The translations under genes and the position numbers were made by a program. Below are positions 17,503 through 25,141 of a DNA stretch of 64,000 nt, piece after piece. The notes beneath the pieces were generated by a model. The model searched no databases and was not told the origin of the DNA. It worked only from the letters and a program-made list of their open reading frames with translations. The DNA is from CAWUIO01 sp963922455 (lineage in GTDB: Bacteria > Bacteroidota > Bacteroidia > Cytophagales > Microscillaceae): assembly GCA_963922455.1 (NCBI GenBank), contig CAWUIO010000014.1, forward strand, positions 1 through 64,000. The letters run 5' to 3'. Each line of letters starts with the position of its first letter. The stretch's first letter is position 1.

Positions 17503-18801
17503 ATGCCTCTACGATTAATGGCTAGTATGCTCGTATTTCTACTCGTAAGCATTTTTACGCTTAGGTGTACGCGACCTAGCCCGCAAAGTTTTTCCCCAGG
17601 AGAACACATAGGCCCAGATTTAAACGCTGTATTCCGTAGCGGAAATTCATACTCTTCCGGACCGGAATTTAGCCTTCTCAACCAAAGTATGGATTACTTT
17701 ATGGAGAAGTGGGACCTGGGTGGAGCGTCTTTGGCCATTGCCTACCAAGGCCGTCTGGTTTACGCCAAAGGCTTTGGAATAAGCAATAATCAAACTCAAG
17801 AGCCCGTACAGCCCTATCATCAATTCCGGATAGCCAGTGTCTCCAAGTTGATTACGGCCGCCGGGATTATGAAAGCCCGGGAAATAGGCCTCTTGGATTT
17901 GGACCAAGTCGTTTTTGGCCCTCAAGGTATCCTTTGTGAGCCAAAATATGGAACCATCCGTGACCCCCTGGCCTATCAAATTCGTATTTTGCACCTTTTG
18001 CAACATACGGGTGGTTGGCGTAATGTGCTCCGTCGAGACCCCATGTTTGCCCCGGTGGCCGTGGCCCAGGTTATGCAAGTAGATGCGCCCCCTAGCTTGC
18101 CAACGACGATTCGATTTATGCTGGATCAAAGAGGTTTGTTTGAGCCGGGTACTTTTTACGACTATTCTAATTTTGGATACTGCGTTTTAGGGGAAGTCTT
18201 ACAACAAGTATACGGAAAACCTTATGAACAGCTTATTCAAGAGCAAGTCTTACATCCTTTGGGCCTCCATCGCATGCGTCTTGGCCAAAGTTTACCTTCA
18301 CAAAAAGCGCCTTGGGAGGTAAGTTACTACACCCACCCCCAGGAACGCTTGAATGTTTCGTTTCGGGGTACCAGTGACTCGGTAAGCCGGGCCTACGAAG
18401 GTACTTACCTGGAAGGACTGGGAGCAGCTGGGGCTTGGATAGCTAGTCCCAGTGAAATATTAAAACTAGGATTGGCCTTAGTGCCGGGCGAAAAACCGGA
18501 GACTATCTTGCAAGATTCGAGTTTGATAGAGATGCAAGCCCCCAATCCTCAAGATAGCATAGGCCCTTTGTTTCTGGGCTGGAAACGGGTAGACGAGGAA
18601 GGTTGTTGGCGCAGCGGGAGCCTTGCCTCGGGCAATGCCTTGCTTTTGGTCAATCCAGAGGGCTTGAGTTGGTGTTTTTTGAGCAATACGGGCACTTGGA
18701 GAGGCCCTTACTTTATTTATGAAGTGGCAGGCTTGCTACGCCGCACATTGCCAAAAGTGAACAATTGGCCCGATAGAGATTTATTTGAAATATATCCCTG
18801 A
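17503..18801 (+). CDS. Class C beta-lactamase-like serine hydrolase, lipoprotein
   Basis: A 432-residue exported serine hydrolase of the beta-lactamase/PBP4*/esterase superfamily (PF00144). The N-terminus MPLRLMASMLVFLLVSIFTLRC looks like a lipoprotein signal with Cys22. Catalytic motifs are SVSK (Ser112, Lys115) and the YSN triad (221-223) in YDYSNFGYCVLGE. The third motif is not a plain HTG; the candidate is SGS in CWRSGSLASGNALL. HTGGW near 168-172 is typical of the esterase/D-peptidase branch, so a peptidase or esterase role is more likely than antibiotic resistance. The frame is open from 17380, but the ATG at 17503 gives the signal sequence and avoids overlap with the divergent gene; the ATG at 17518 is an alternative. 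Confidence 0.9.
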   Translation: MPLRLMASMLVFLLVSIFTLRCTRPSPQSFSPGEHIGPDLNAVFRSGNSYSSGPEFSLLNQSMDYFMEKWDLGGASLAIAYQGRLVYAKGFGISNNQTQEPVQPYHQFRIASVSKLITAAGIMKAREIGLLDLDQVVFGPQGILCEPKYGTIRDPLAYQIRILHLLQHTGGWRNVLRRDPMFAPVAVAQVMQVDAPPSLPTTIRFMLDQRGLFEPGTFYDYSNFGYCVLGEVLQQVYGKPYEQLIQEQVLHPLGLHRMRLGQSLPSQKAPWEVSYYTHPQERLNVSFRGTSDSVSRAYEGTYLEGLGAAGAWIASPSEILKLGLALVPGEKPETILQDSSLIEMQAPNPQDSIGPLFLGWKRVDEEGCWRSGSLASGNALLLVNPEGLSWCFLSNTGTWRGPYFIYEVAGLLRRTLPKVNNWPDRDLFEIYP

Positions 18802-18822
18802 TTAGATAAATTTTGAGAATTT

Positions 18823-18950
18823 GGCTTAGGGATGGAACGGCATGTTTGAGCTCGTGCAGGCCTGGCGGGGAAAGGCAGCGAGTAGTGACAGCCCGACCGG
18901 CGCGAGAATGCTGGGATTCACGGGCAGGTATTCTCGCGCCGGGAAGCCCC
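18823..18950 (+). repeat. Dispersed structured repeat, copy 5
   Basis: Class B copy 21 bp after the beta-lactamase-like stop codon. Its outer stem has changed to ACCGGCGCGAG / CTCGCGCCGG with pairing kept, a clear compensatory variant. The core reads GTAGTGA and the closing pair is GGCTT/AAGCC. Confidence 0.92.
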
Positions 18951-19096
18951 ATCCCTTGTCTTTGAGGTATTTTGCGGCTTAATAACCCGATTTATCCCCT
19001 GAAAATTTGTGAAGGCCCCATTTTCCTGCGTGAAGTTTCTATTTTTTTTAAGCAAAACTTGTGATTATACGTTAGAGGAAGTACATCAAGATTAAT

Positions 19097-19690
19097 ATGG
19101 TAACATTGCGGTATTACTTACTAGGTATCTTATTCGGTTTAGCGCTGCCTTTGTCGGCCCAAAATTCATGGGTAAAACATGAAATCGAGCCCAAAATAGA
19201 ACTGGAACTCCCAGAAAAATTTCGCCCCTTGAGTGATGGGGAATACAGCCGAAAATATGGGGCATACCGCCCACCTTTGTTTAAATATCACGACCCAGAG
19301 TTGCCCTCTGACTTTATTATCACCGAGATGGCCAATCGCTCCCTCTTGGCAGTCACCCCCGCCGAGTGGAAGATTGAAGACCTGGATATGATTAAAGGGC
19401 TCTACAAATCATCCATTGCCCAACTCCACTCCGAAATCACCTTTTTGCGGGATACTATTGAGATGATCCATGAGCAGCCCTTTATCGTGCTGGAGTTTCT
19501 AGGCAAGGTAGAGGATGATGAAAATACATTCTCCATGGGAAGTAAGGTGATACAGAATTATTCTTATATACAATATACGATCATCGATAGGAAGATTCAT
19601 GTCTTTAATTTTAATTGCCCCCAGGTATATTTTACCCGGCAAAAGGAGTTGGCGCGTACCCTTATGCAAAAAATTAAAGTAAAGAAGTAA
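19097..19690 (+). CDS. Hypothetical secreted protein
   Basis: A 197-residue protein with a clear signal peptide (MVTLRYYLLGILFGLALPLSAQ). The mature part starts with WVKHEIEPKIELELPEKFRPL and has predicted strands and helices typical of small periplasmic proteins that sense or bind ligands. I see no catalytic motif or named domain. Composition and codon use resemble the neighbours. It lies between a repeat and another hypothetical gene, with no operon partner on the same strand within 150 bp. Function unknown. Confidence 0.7.
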   Translation: MVTLRYYLLGILFGLALPLSAQNSWVKHEIEPKIELELPEKFRPLSDGEYSRKYGAYRPPLFKYHDPELPSDFIITEMANRSLLAVTPAEWKIEDLDMIKGLYKSSIAQLHSEITFLRDTIEMIHEQPFIVLEFLGKVEDDENTFSMGSKVIQNYSYIQYTIIDRKIHVFNFNCPQVYFTRQKELARTLMQKIKVKK

Positions 19691-19862
19691 TCTAGCACAT
19701 CCAGAGTACTGTATAATTACTCACAGATCTATATATTTGCATACTACCATCTCTACTAAATGCCCTAAATCCTCGATAAAAGATGGGTTTACTACCATAA
19801 ACAACACCAAGACTAGCTAGGCATTAAATCAATAGCTTACACCTAAAAATTTAAAAAATCCA

Positions 19863-20510
19863 ATGGAAATACTTTCTACTAGTCTGTTTATCTTTCGTAT
19901 TGAAGCAGTCGAGGGAAGTTCTTTAAAAATTAAGGTATTCATTGTACACCCCGATGTAAAAAACTTGCCGGAACATCCCAAATTTGTGATGTCCATTCTA
20001 CTGGATTGTTGGAGAAGAATGCGCAAAGGGCATTTCTTCCCCGAAGAAAGTCACCTCCCTATAAGTTTGGACGAAGCCCGAGAAATCGCGGTTAACACCC
20101 CCTGTATTCAAGATTTGCACCGTTTGGAGCATTTGTCATTTGGCTATCGGGAGTGGATAAGTGAGTCAGATTACCAAATTATTCTAAAAACGGGGATGCA
20201 CCTCGGGAATCCTACCCCATCGTATGGATCTGAGCGGGTGGATGGTAAAATGCAATACTACATTGCCCACCCTGAAAACCCGAAAGCCTTCCATGCTTCG
20301 GTATCCACCTTTATTGATCGCGTAAGCACTCAAAATCTTCAAAATTTTAGTCAATCTGCCTATGACTTACTTATTGAAAACGATGGGGACAATATGGGTA
20401 GGTTCAAAGAACAAATTCCTCAGGGGATTTTGCACGTTAGGGTCAAGAAGCCCGAGCTTTTAGAATTTCTCAAACAAAGTACGGAGTGGGAAAGTAATAT
20501 ACTTCCCTAG
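19863..20510 (+). CDS. Hypothetical protein
   Basis: A 215-residue cytosolic protein with no signal peptide or membrane helix and no family that I can name. It opens with a strand pattern STSLFIFRIEAVEGSSLKIKVFIVHPDV and contains DIQ- and Trp-containing helices around RLEHLSFGYREWISESD. The sequence is polar and well balanced, and codon usage matches the neighbours, so it is probably a real gene. It is convergent with the MORN-repeat gene 20 bp away. Nothing in the context points to a role. Confidence 0.65.
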   Translation: MEILSTSLFIFRIEAVEGSSLKIKVFIVHPDVKNLPEHPKFVMSILLDCWRRMRKGHFFPEESHLPISLDEAREIAVNTPCIQDLHRLEHLSFGYREWISESDYQIILKTGMHLGNPTPSYGSERVDGKMQYYIAHPENPKAFHASVSTFIDRVSTQNLQNFSQSAYDLLIENDGDNMGRFKEQIPQGILHVRVKKPELLEFLKQSTEWESNILP

Positions 20511-20529
20511 CCTGGCAAAGGGTGGGGTA

Positions 20530-21450
20530 CTATCGCTTAATTACCCCCCCCCGATCGATATCATAAATCAACCTTCCTTGTGCGTTCCATTCCTGTAACT
20601 TCTTAGGCTCTGCTTCATCCCACCACTTGTTGGGGTACATTTGATAGAGCTTTCTTTGGCGGGTTTTGTACCATTCCCGCCATATGCCTACTTTTTGATT
20701 ATTGTCGTAGTTTCCCCGGAAGGCGATAACCCCATTTTCGTAAAACATATAGTAAGTGCCCTGCATACGGCCGTGCACCATAGGGATAATTTCCTTGATT
20801 TTGCCCCTTTGGTAGTAACTGACTTTCGTCTCCTGGGTAAATCCCAAATCGTAGCGGATTTTTTCGGTAAGAACCCCTTTGGTATCGTACTCTTTCCATT
20901 TTCCGTGTTTGAGGCCCTTGTAGTAAAACCCATCGGCAATTAAGATACGGTTGCGGTATACTTTATATTCTCCGTGGAGGAGCATGATGGGTTTTCTGCT
21001 TTTTACCGTTTTGAGGTAGGTAAAGTAATCTTCTTTCCGGATGCGGCGCTTACGCAAATCGTAATAATGTATTTCTTGTTGGTAAGTATCCTCGAGGTAC
21101 AGGCTCTTATCTACCATTCGGAAGGTGCTTATCTTAGAGGTCCGGCTGGTATTTTGCCGGATAAAGCCCCGTTTGGTTTTGAGCCCGAAGTACACCGATT
21201 TTTTCTTCTTCTTTTTCTTTTTGTCTTTCTTTTTTCTTTCTTCTTCGGGGCGAACATTCAGTTCATCTTCGGGGAGTTCTAGCTCCAGGTCGGGAATGGT
21301 ATCGCTAAACAAGGCAGCATCGTCTAGCTCTAAATTTTCGTAATCTTTGCCCTTCTTATCTTTTTTCTTTTTTTGGGCCCAGGTGTTGGGGGAAAGTCCA
21401 CACAAAATGGCTGCGAAAAGCAGTACAAGGAATAATCGGGTAGTCTTCAT
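20530..21450 (-). CDS. Secreted MORN-repeat protein
   Basis: A 306-residue exported protein. The signal peptide MKTTRLFLVLLFAAILCGLS...WAQ is followed by a strongly charged, Lys/Asp/Glu-rich segment (KKKKDKKGKDYEN, KKKDKKKKKKKSVYFG) over about 25-90. Several MORN_2-type repeats lie in the C-terminal half: MLLHGEYKVYRN, GLKHGKWKEYDTKGVLTEKI, GRMQGTYYMFYENGVIAFRG and KVGIWREWY. Such repeats make a beta-ribbon and occur in YwqK-type antitoxin-like and envelope proteins of Bacteroidota; the function here is unknown. The ATG at 21450 is preferred over one at 21462 because it starts the signal peptide. Confidence 0.82.
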   Translation of the reverse strand: MKTTRLFLVLLFAAILCGLSPNTWAQKKKKDKKGKDYENLELDDAALFSDTIPDLELELPEDELNVRPEEERKKKDKKKKKKKKSVYFGLKTKRGFIRQNTSRTSKISTFRMVDKSLYLEDTYQQEIHYYDLRKRRIRKEDYFTYLKTVKSRKPIMLLHGEYKVYRNRILIADGFYYKGLKHGKWKEYDTKGVLTEKIRYDLGFTQETKVSYYQRGKIKEIIPMVHGRMQGTYYMFYENGVIAFRGNYDNNQKVGIWREWYKTRQRKLYQMYPNKWWDEAEPKKLQEWNAQGRLIYDIDRGGVIKR

Positions 21451-21600
21451 AAAACAGCTCACGGTATTTCAAACAAGTATACGAAGCCCAGCTTAGGATA
21501 GAGAACCTCCAAGATATAAGCTCATAAGCATAACCCCAAAAGGAAGAAAATTATTGCTAATCTTGAGCTCGGTTTGTAAGGGAGATAAAAGCCGGTCAAG

Positions 21601-21769
21601 CTTAAGAAACTGTTTAAATTTAATTATATGGGCTGCAAAGGGCCATTTCGGGAACCTGATTTCATCAAATTCATCGCCCGTAGCGCTGCTATGCGCTCTT
21701 TGTTGATTTCATCAGAACCCCAAACTGGCCCTTTTCGCCGACAAAAAATAAACTTAAACAGTTTCTAAG
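21601..21769. mobile_element. Candidate MITE (palindromic element with terminal inverted repeats)
   Basis: Terminal inverted repeats of about 16 bp, one with a single inserted base: left CTTAAGAAACTGTTTAA (21601-21617), right TTAAACAGTTTCTAAG (21754-21769). Inside, AAAGGGCCA and TGGCCCTTT form a second nested pair, and GATTTCATCA occurs twice. There is no coding frame. The size (169 bp) and nesting fit a miniature inverted-repeat element, but no target duplication is clear and only this copy is in the window. Confidence 0.5.
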
Positions 21770-21801
21770 ACTTCTTTACTTCTGCTAAAGTAGCAAAAAA
21801 G

Positions 21802-21827
21802 AAAAAACCTGCCCCAAAGGGGCAGGT
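21802..21827 (-). terminator. Intrinsic terminator of the acidic lipoprotein gene
   Basis: Perfect 9-bp stem ACCTGCCCC / GGGGCAGGT with a 3-nt loop. On the minus strand it is followed by a T run (A run at 21802-21807 on the plus strand). It lies 41 bp after the stop codon. Confidence 0.92.
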
Positions 21828-21867
21828 CTTTCTGTGGCTTTTAGATTGTGGATTAGAAAATCTTAGA

Positions 21868-22128
21868 TTATTCTTCAGTTTCTTCTACTTCTTCTTCAGC
21901 AGGCATCTCCTCAGTAGGCTCAGCCATAGCAGAATCAGCTTCCATTACAGATGAATCAGCTTCCATGGCTTCAGGCTCTTCCACCTCAGGCTGCTCTTCT
22001 TCAGTTACTTCATCTTCTGCAGGGGTTTCAGTTTGATCTTCAGTAGCTTCGTCGGTAGTACCACCACCGCAGAAAGTTAAACTAAAAGTCAATACGCTAA
22101 CCATCATAAAAAACAATACCTTCTTCAT
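21868..22128 (-). CDS. Small, very acidic lipoprotein
   Basis: An 86-residue protein with a standard lipoprotein signal (MKKVLFFMMVSVLTFSLTFC, then Gly-Gly-Gly). The mature part is almost entirely Glu, Ala, Thr, Pro, Asp and Ser, with repeated EADS and TEE/PAEEE units, so it is disordered and strongly negative. It has its own terminator and is transcribed divergently from the ECF sigma factor gene. Such lipoproteins are common in Bacteroidota and are often abundant; no function is known. Whether it is a target or regulator of the sigma factor system next door is open. Confidence 0.8.
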   Translation of the reverse strand: MKKVLFFMMVSVLTFSLTFCGGGTTDEATEDQTETPAEDEVTEEEQPEVEEPEAMEADSSVMEADSAMAEPTEEMPAEEEVEETEE

Positions 22129-22204
22129 AGGAATAAAAATTTAATTAAGGTGATTGATATGAGTTTTGTTTGAAATACGACTTTTATACGTGTATATTAG
22201 AAAG

Positions 22205-22241
22205 GTAACCCTATAAAAAAGTTTTTTTTAAAAAGGGTTAC
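22205..22241. promoter_or_regulatory. Inverted repeat between lipoprotein and sigma factor genes
   Basis: GTAACCC at 22205-22211 and GGGTTAC at 22235-22241 flank an A/T-only core, making a 37-bp palindrome in the divergent intergenic region. TACATTTC at 22239-22246, one base from the TAnnTTTG consensus, overlaps its right arm. It is a candidate operator or promoter for the sigma factor gene. Confidence 0.4.
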
Positions 22242-22290
22242 ATTTCTGTGTAAGATTTATTAATAGTAGCACTGGGTTAACCGGCATTTT

Positions 22291-22908
22291 ATGACCAATG
22301 AATCCCCAGGGTCTGAACGCGAACTGATCATCCGTATCCGTATGGACGACCCAGACGCGGTGACCCAAGTGTACCGATCGGCCTTTTATTCCATCGTACA
22401 CTTCATTTTGCAAAACAACGGAAGCGAACAAGAAGCTAAAGATATATATCAAGAAGCCTTTTTGGTTTTTTATGAAAAAATAAAAGAAGACCCAGGCTTT
22501 GAGCTGACTTGTAAGATCAAAACGTATTTATACTCCGTAAGCCGTCGACTTTGGCTCAAACGCTTACATGAGAAGAACCGTCTTCAAGGCGATATCCAAG
22601 ATTATGAAGAGTATGTCGCCCTGGATCAAGCCGAATTAGAAGACTGGGATGAGCGAGAAAAACGTATCCGCCTGATGCAAGAAGCTCTCAAAAAGCTAGG
22701 CGAGCGTTGCCGGCAGATCATACTCAGCTTCTACGTTCAGAAAAAATCTATGCAAGACATTGCCCGGGAAATGGCGTATACCAACCCTGCCAATGCCAAA
22801 AATCAAAAGTATAAATGCCTGCAGAGGCTCAAAAAACTGTTTTTCAAGCATTATAAGCCCGAAGAGCTTTTAAAAGAACTTACTACCATAAACGACAAGA
22901 ATCCATAA
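22291..22908 (+). CDS. ECF-type RNA polymerase sigma factor
   Basis: A 205-residue sigma-70 family protein. Region 2 spans about 20-95 (DPDAVTQVYRSAFYSIVHFI ... EAKDIYQEAFLVFYEKI), with the DIYQEAFLVFY core helix. Region 4 spans about 125-185 (ALKKLGERCRQIILSFYVQKKSMQDIAREM). The C-terminal tail is Lys-rich. Sigma factors of this layout direct RNA polymerase to a small regulon and are usually held by a membrane anti-sigma factor. The next gene, starting 19 bp later, encodes just such a membrane protein, but joined to a protease domain. Confidence 0.93.
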   Translation: MTNESPGSERELIIRIRMDDPDAVTQVYRSAFYSIVHFILQNNGSEQEAKDIYQEAFLVFYEKIKEDPGFELTCKIKTYLYSVSRRLWLKRLHEKNRLQGDIQDYEEYVALDQAELEDWDEREKRIRLMQEALKKLGERCRQIILSFYVQKKSMQDIAREMAYTNPANAKNQKYKCLQRLKKLFFKHYKPEELLKELTTINDKNP

Positions 22909-22927
22909 AACCATTGACCTGATCCTT

Positions 22928-24049
22928 ATGGCCTCGGAAGAATCTTTATCAAAGCAAGACCAAATAGACCGCTACCTCACCGGTCAATGCAATGCCCGGC
23001 AAAAACAGGCCCTCGAGAAAGAGATGGCCCAGGATGAAGCTTTGCAACAACAAGTGCATATGCAAGAAGTCTTGGTCAAAAGCTTGGGGGAACAGCAGCG
23101 CCGAGAAAAAATGAAAGCTTTCTTAGATCAACTTCACGCTCCTCTGGGGATACCTCAAGAAGCCCCTACCTTGGCCAAACCTAGTAAGCCCCCTCGTTTG
23201 CGACGCCTATTGCCTAGCCTTGGCATAGCGGCTTCGGTCTTGCTGGTAGCCAGTATGACCTTCTGGTATATTTGGGACAATTACCGCTCTTTAGAGAAAA
23301 AGCAAAGCAGCTACTATACCCGCCTAAAACGCGATATCAACAATGTAAAGCGGAAGCAAGATATTTTGGCCCGCTCCCAGGTAAATCAAAAATCCTCAGA
23401 CCGTAGCATCGTAAACCAATACGGGGCCACCGCCCTGGTCATTGCTTCAGAGGGCTACCTGGTTACCAATTACCACGTCATCGAAAATGCCGACTCTATT
23501 TCGCTGGAATCGATTTACCGCGACTCGCTTAGCCTAAAAGTAGAAACCGTACTCGCCGACCCCGAAAAAGACTTAGCCATTTTGCAAGTTACCGATACCA
23601 ATTTTATCGGCTTTTCGGAGCTTCCCTTCCAGTTTCGCACCGATGAGGCCGAATTGGGCGAGCGGGTATATACCTTGGCTTATCCCCGCGCTGAGATTGT
23701 TTACGGGGAAGGTTCAGTGAGTGCTTGGTCGGGTATCCAGGGTGATACTACCCAATACCAAATTTCTATTCCGGTAAACCCAGGAAATAGTGGGGGGCCC
23801 CTCTTCGACGAGAAAGGAAACCTCATCGGAATCGTTTCTGGGAAGCACAGTGAGATGGAAGGCGCTACTTTTGCCGTAAAGGCCCGTCATCTGGAAGACT
23901 TGATTAGCCACATGGTAGCCGACTCCACCCAACAGCCCCTCAATTTACCTCGAGGGAGCCAGTTGCACTATTTGAATCGTCCTGAGCAAGTAAAAGCCCT
24001 GAAAAATTTAGTATTTCTCGTAAAAGTATTTGACGGGAAAGAAAATTAG
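22928..24049 (+). CDS. Membrane protein: anti-sigma-like N-terminus joined to trypsin-like (DegP-type) protease
   Basis: A 373-residue protein with three parts. Residues 10-70 resemble the cytosolic helical segment of Bacteroidota anti-sigma factors (QIDRYLTGQCNARQKQALEKEMAQDEALQ). A Pro/Arg-rich stretch leads to one membrane helix at about 97-117. The rest lies across the membrane: a short coiled segment, then a trypsin-2/DegP protease domain (about 160-335). Its triad is complete: His183 in VTNYHVIEN, Asp215 in EKDLAILQ and Ser288 in NPGNSGGPLF. No PDZ domain is present. Cotranscription with the sigma factor and the topology suggest that the protein holds the sigma factor and may cut itself or a partner in response to envelope stress; this is inference. 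The G of its TAG stop codon is also the first base of a dispersed repeat. Confidence 0.85.
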   Translation: MASEESLSKQDQIDRYLTGQCNARQKQALEKEMAQDEALQQQVHMQEVLVKSLGEQQRREKMKAFLDQLHAPLGIPQEAPTLAKPSKPPRLRRLLPSLGIAASVLLVASMTFWYIWDNYRSLEKKQSSYYTRLKRDINNVKRKQDILARSQVNQKSSDRSIVNQYGATALVIASEGYLVTNYHVIENADSISLESIYRDSLSLKVETVLADPEKDLAILQVTDTNFIGFSELPFQFRTDEAELGERVYTLAYPRAEIVYGEGSVSAWSGIQGDTTQYQISIPVNPGNSGGPLFDEKGNLIGIVSGKHSEMEGATFAVKARHLEDLISHMVADSTQQPLNLPRGSQLHYLNRPEQVKALKNLVFLVKVFDGKEN

Positions 24050-24176
24050 GGGCTTGCCCGCGCTATTTCATGGATTGCCCAGTTCACCATCCTGCCCGCG
24101 CGGGCCGGGCTATCGCTACTCGCCTGCCTACGCACATCCAGCGACGGGCTCAAACAGGCCGCTCTATCCCTAAGCC
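24049..24176 (-). repeat. Dispersed structured repeat, copy 6
   Basis: Reverse class A copy that abuts the protease gene so closely that the last base of the stop codon is the first base of the repeat. GGCTT/AAGCC closing pair, CGTCGCTGG arm, outer stem GGCCCGCGCGGGC. It is followed by a purine-rich tract (24177-24212), the mirror of the CT tract seen before forward copies. Confidence 0.92.
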
Positions 24177-25005
24177 AAGAGAAGCCAAGAGAGGAGAGAA
24201 GCGAGAATAGAGATGTTTAAACCAGGTGCCGGGACTTTTTTTCCTATGCTATTCTGTAGGAATCGGTTTTCTGGGGTACAAAGGGCTAGCCGTGGGTAGG
24301 TTACGCTACGCTTAAACACTAAGCAGAAGGAGGTAAATTCAATAGTTTATAATGAGGTATACATGGGTATTACCCTCTTGTGAGCTCCACATAGCTAGAT
24401 TTAAACAATTACGTTTATTGGCTTGCCCTTTAAATACCTTTGAATTATTTTTTTTCTCAATCTTTCTCCAAGCACAGTCCACTTCGTCCGCTTCTTGTAG
24501 ATAATACCCCGATTTGAACAAATATTCTTGGAATACAGGAAGTAATTCCTCGATCCTTTTTTCACTTACCTATTCAAGTTCATATCCAGCCGAAATGCTT
24601 GGCGCATCTCCACCTATATGATTATATGTAACCCTACCCACATGTCTTATGATAGGAAAACCCGTGACCGTCTCTTCATTCATGACCAAGCACCAGAGGA
24701 TACATTCTCTTTTCACATCATCATGGTCAACCAGACCAAAAGAAAAAATAAAGAAAATACAAGCATCAACAGTAGGAGTATGATGAGCAGGGGAATGCTT
24801 ACTATTATGGCCTTCATTGTGCGCTTCAGTTTCTCCCCCTTGCCGGTGTTTTAGTGAAGCTCATCAAGCCGAGGTTGTGTAAACGGATGCCCTATGGGAT
24901 AAGCGATGAATAATCCTGCTTCATAGTCCATCTCTCCCTCTCCTCTCTCTTCTCGGTGCCCTCCTCTCAAACGTGCCCGTCTCCCGGTTCTTGGTTCCTT
25001 TCTTC
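24177..25005. other. Long non-coding stretch with possible gene remnants
   Basis: It begins with a GA-rich tract and ends with a CT-rich tract (about 24930-25005), both next to repeat copies. Between them is a minus-strand frame at 24339-24570 with no ATG/GTG start, reading SEKRIEELLPVFQEYLFKSG and onward, that looks like a fragment of a lost gene. A small membrane peptide frame is annotated separately. Nothing else gene-like is visible. Confidence 0.45.
24713..24817 (-). CDS. Possible small membrane peptide
   Basis: A 34-codon frame: MKAIIVSIPLLIILLLLMLV followed by more hydrophobic residues and ending WLTMMM. It is almost entirely one membrane helix. Upstream in frame is a basic stretch (TGKGEKLKRT) after a stop codon. 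GGGGGAG lies about 14 nt before the ATG, a weak ribosome site. It may be a real single-pass small protein or the remnant of a larger gene, since the surrounding 800 bp contain no intact gene. I have no family match. Confidence 0.3.
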   Translation of the reverse strand: MKAIIVSIPLLIILLLLMLVFSLFFLLVWLTMMM

Positions 25006-25136
25006 GGCTGAGGGATAGAGCGGCCTGTCTGAGCTCGTGCCGGCCACGCGGGGAAAGGCAGCGAGTAGCGAAAGCCCGGCCCCGGCGGCACTACTTGGCC
25101 TAGGTATACCATAGGAGTATCGCCGGGGGCAGCCCC
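25006..25136 (+). repeat. Dispersed structured repeat, copy 7
   Basis: Class B copy of the GGCTGAGGG type with a matching CAGCCCC end, so the closing pair is G-C instead of T-A. The outer stem has changed to GGCCCCGGCGG / CGCCGGGGG with pairing kept. It ends 5 bp before the stop codon of the Sel1-repeat gene and follows a CT-rich tract. Confidence 0.93.
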
Positions 25137-25141
25137 TACCT

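Noticed and set aside
17503..18801. Antibiotic resistance beta-lactamase
   Set aside because: Motifs fit the wider serine hydrolase superfamily, but the third KTG/HTG motif is not clear and the lipoprotein signal suits a peptidase or esterase; resistance is not supported.
24339..24521. 60-codon minus-strand frame as a gene
   Set aside because: It has only a TTG start in the middle of an open frame that continues upstream without a start codon, so it is more likely a gene remnant.
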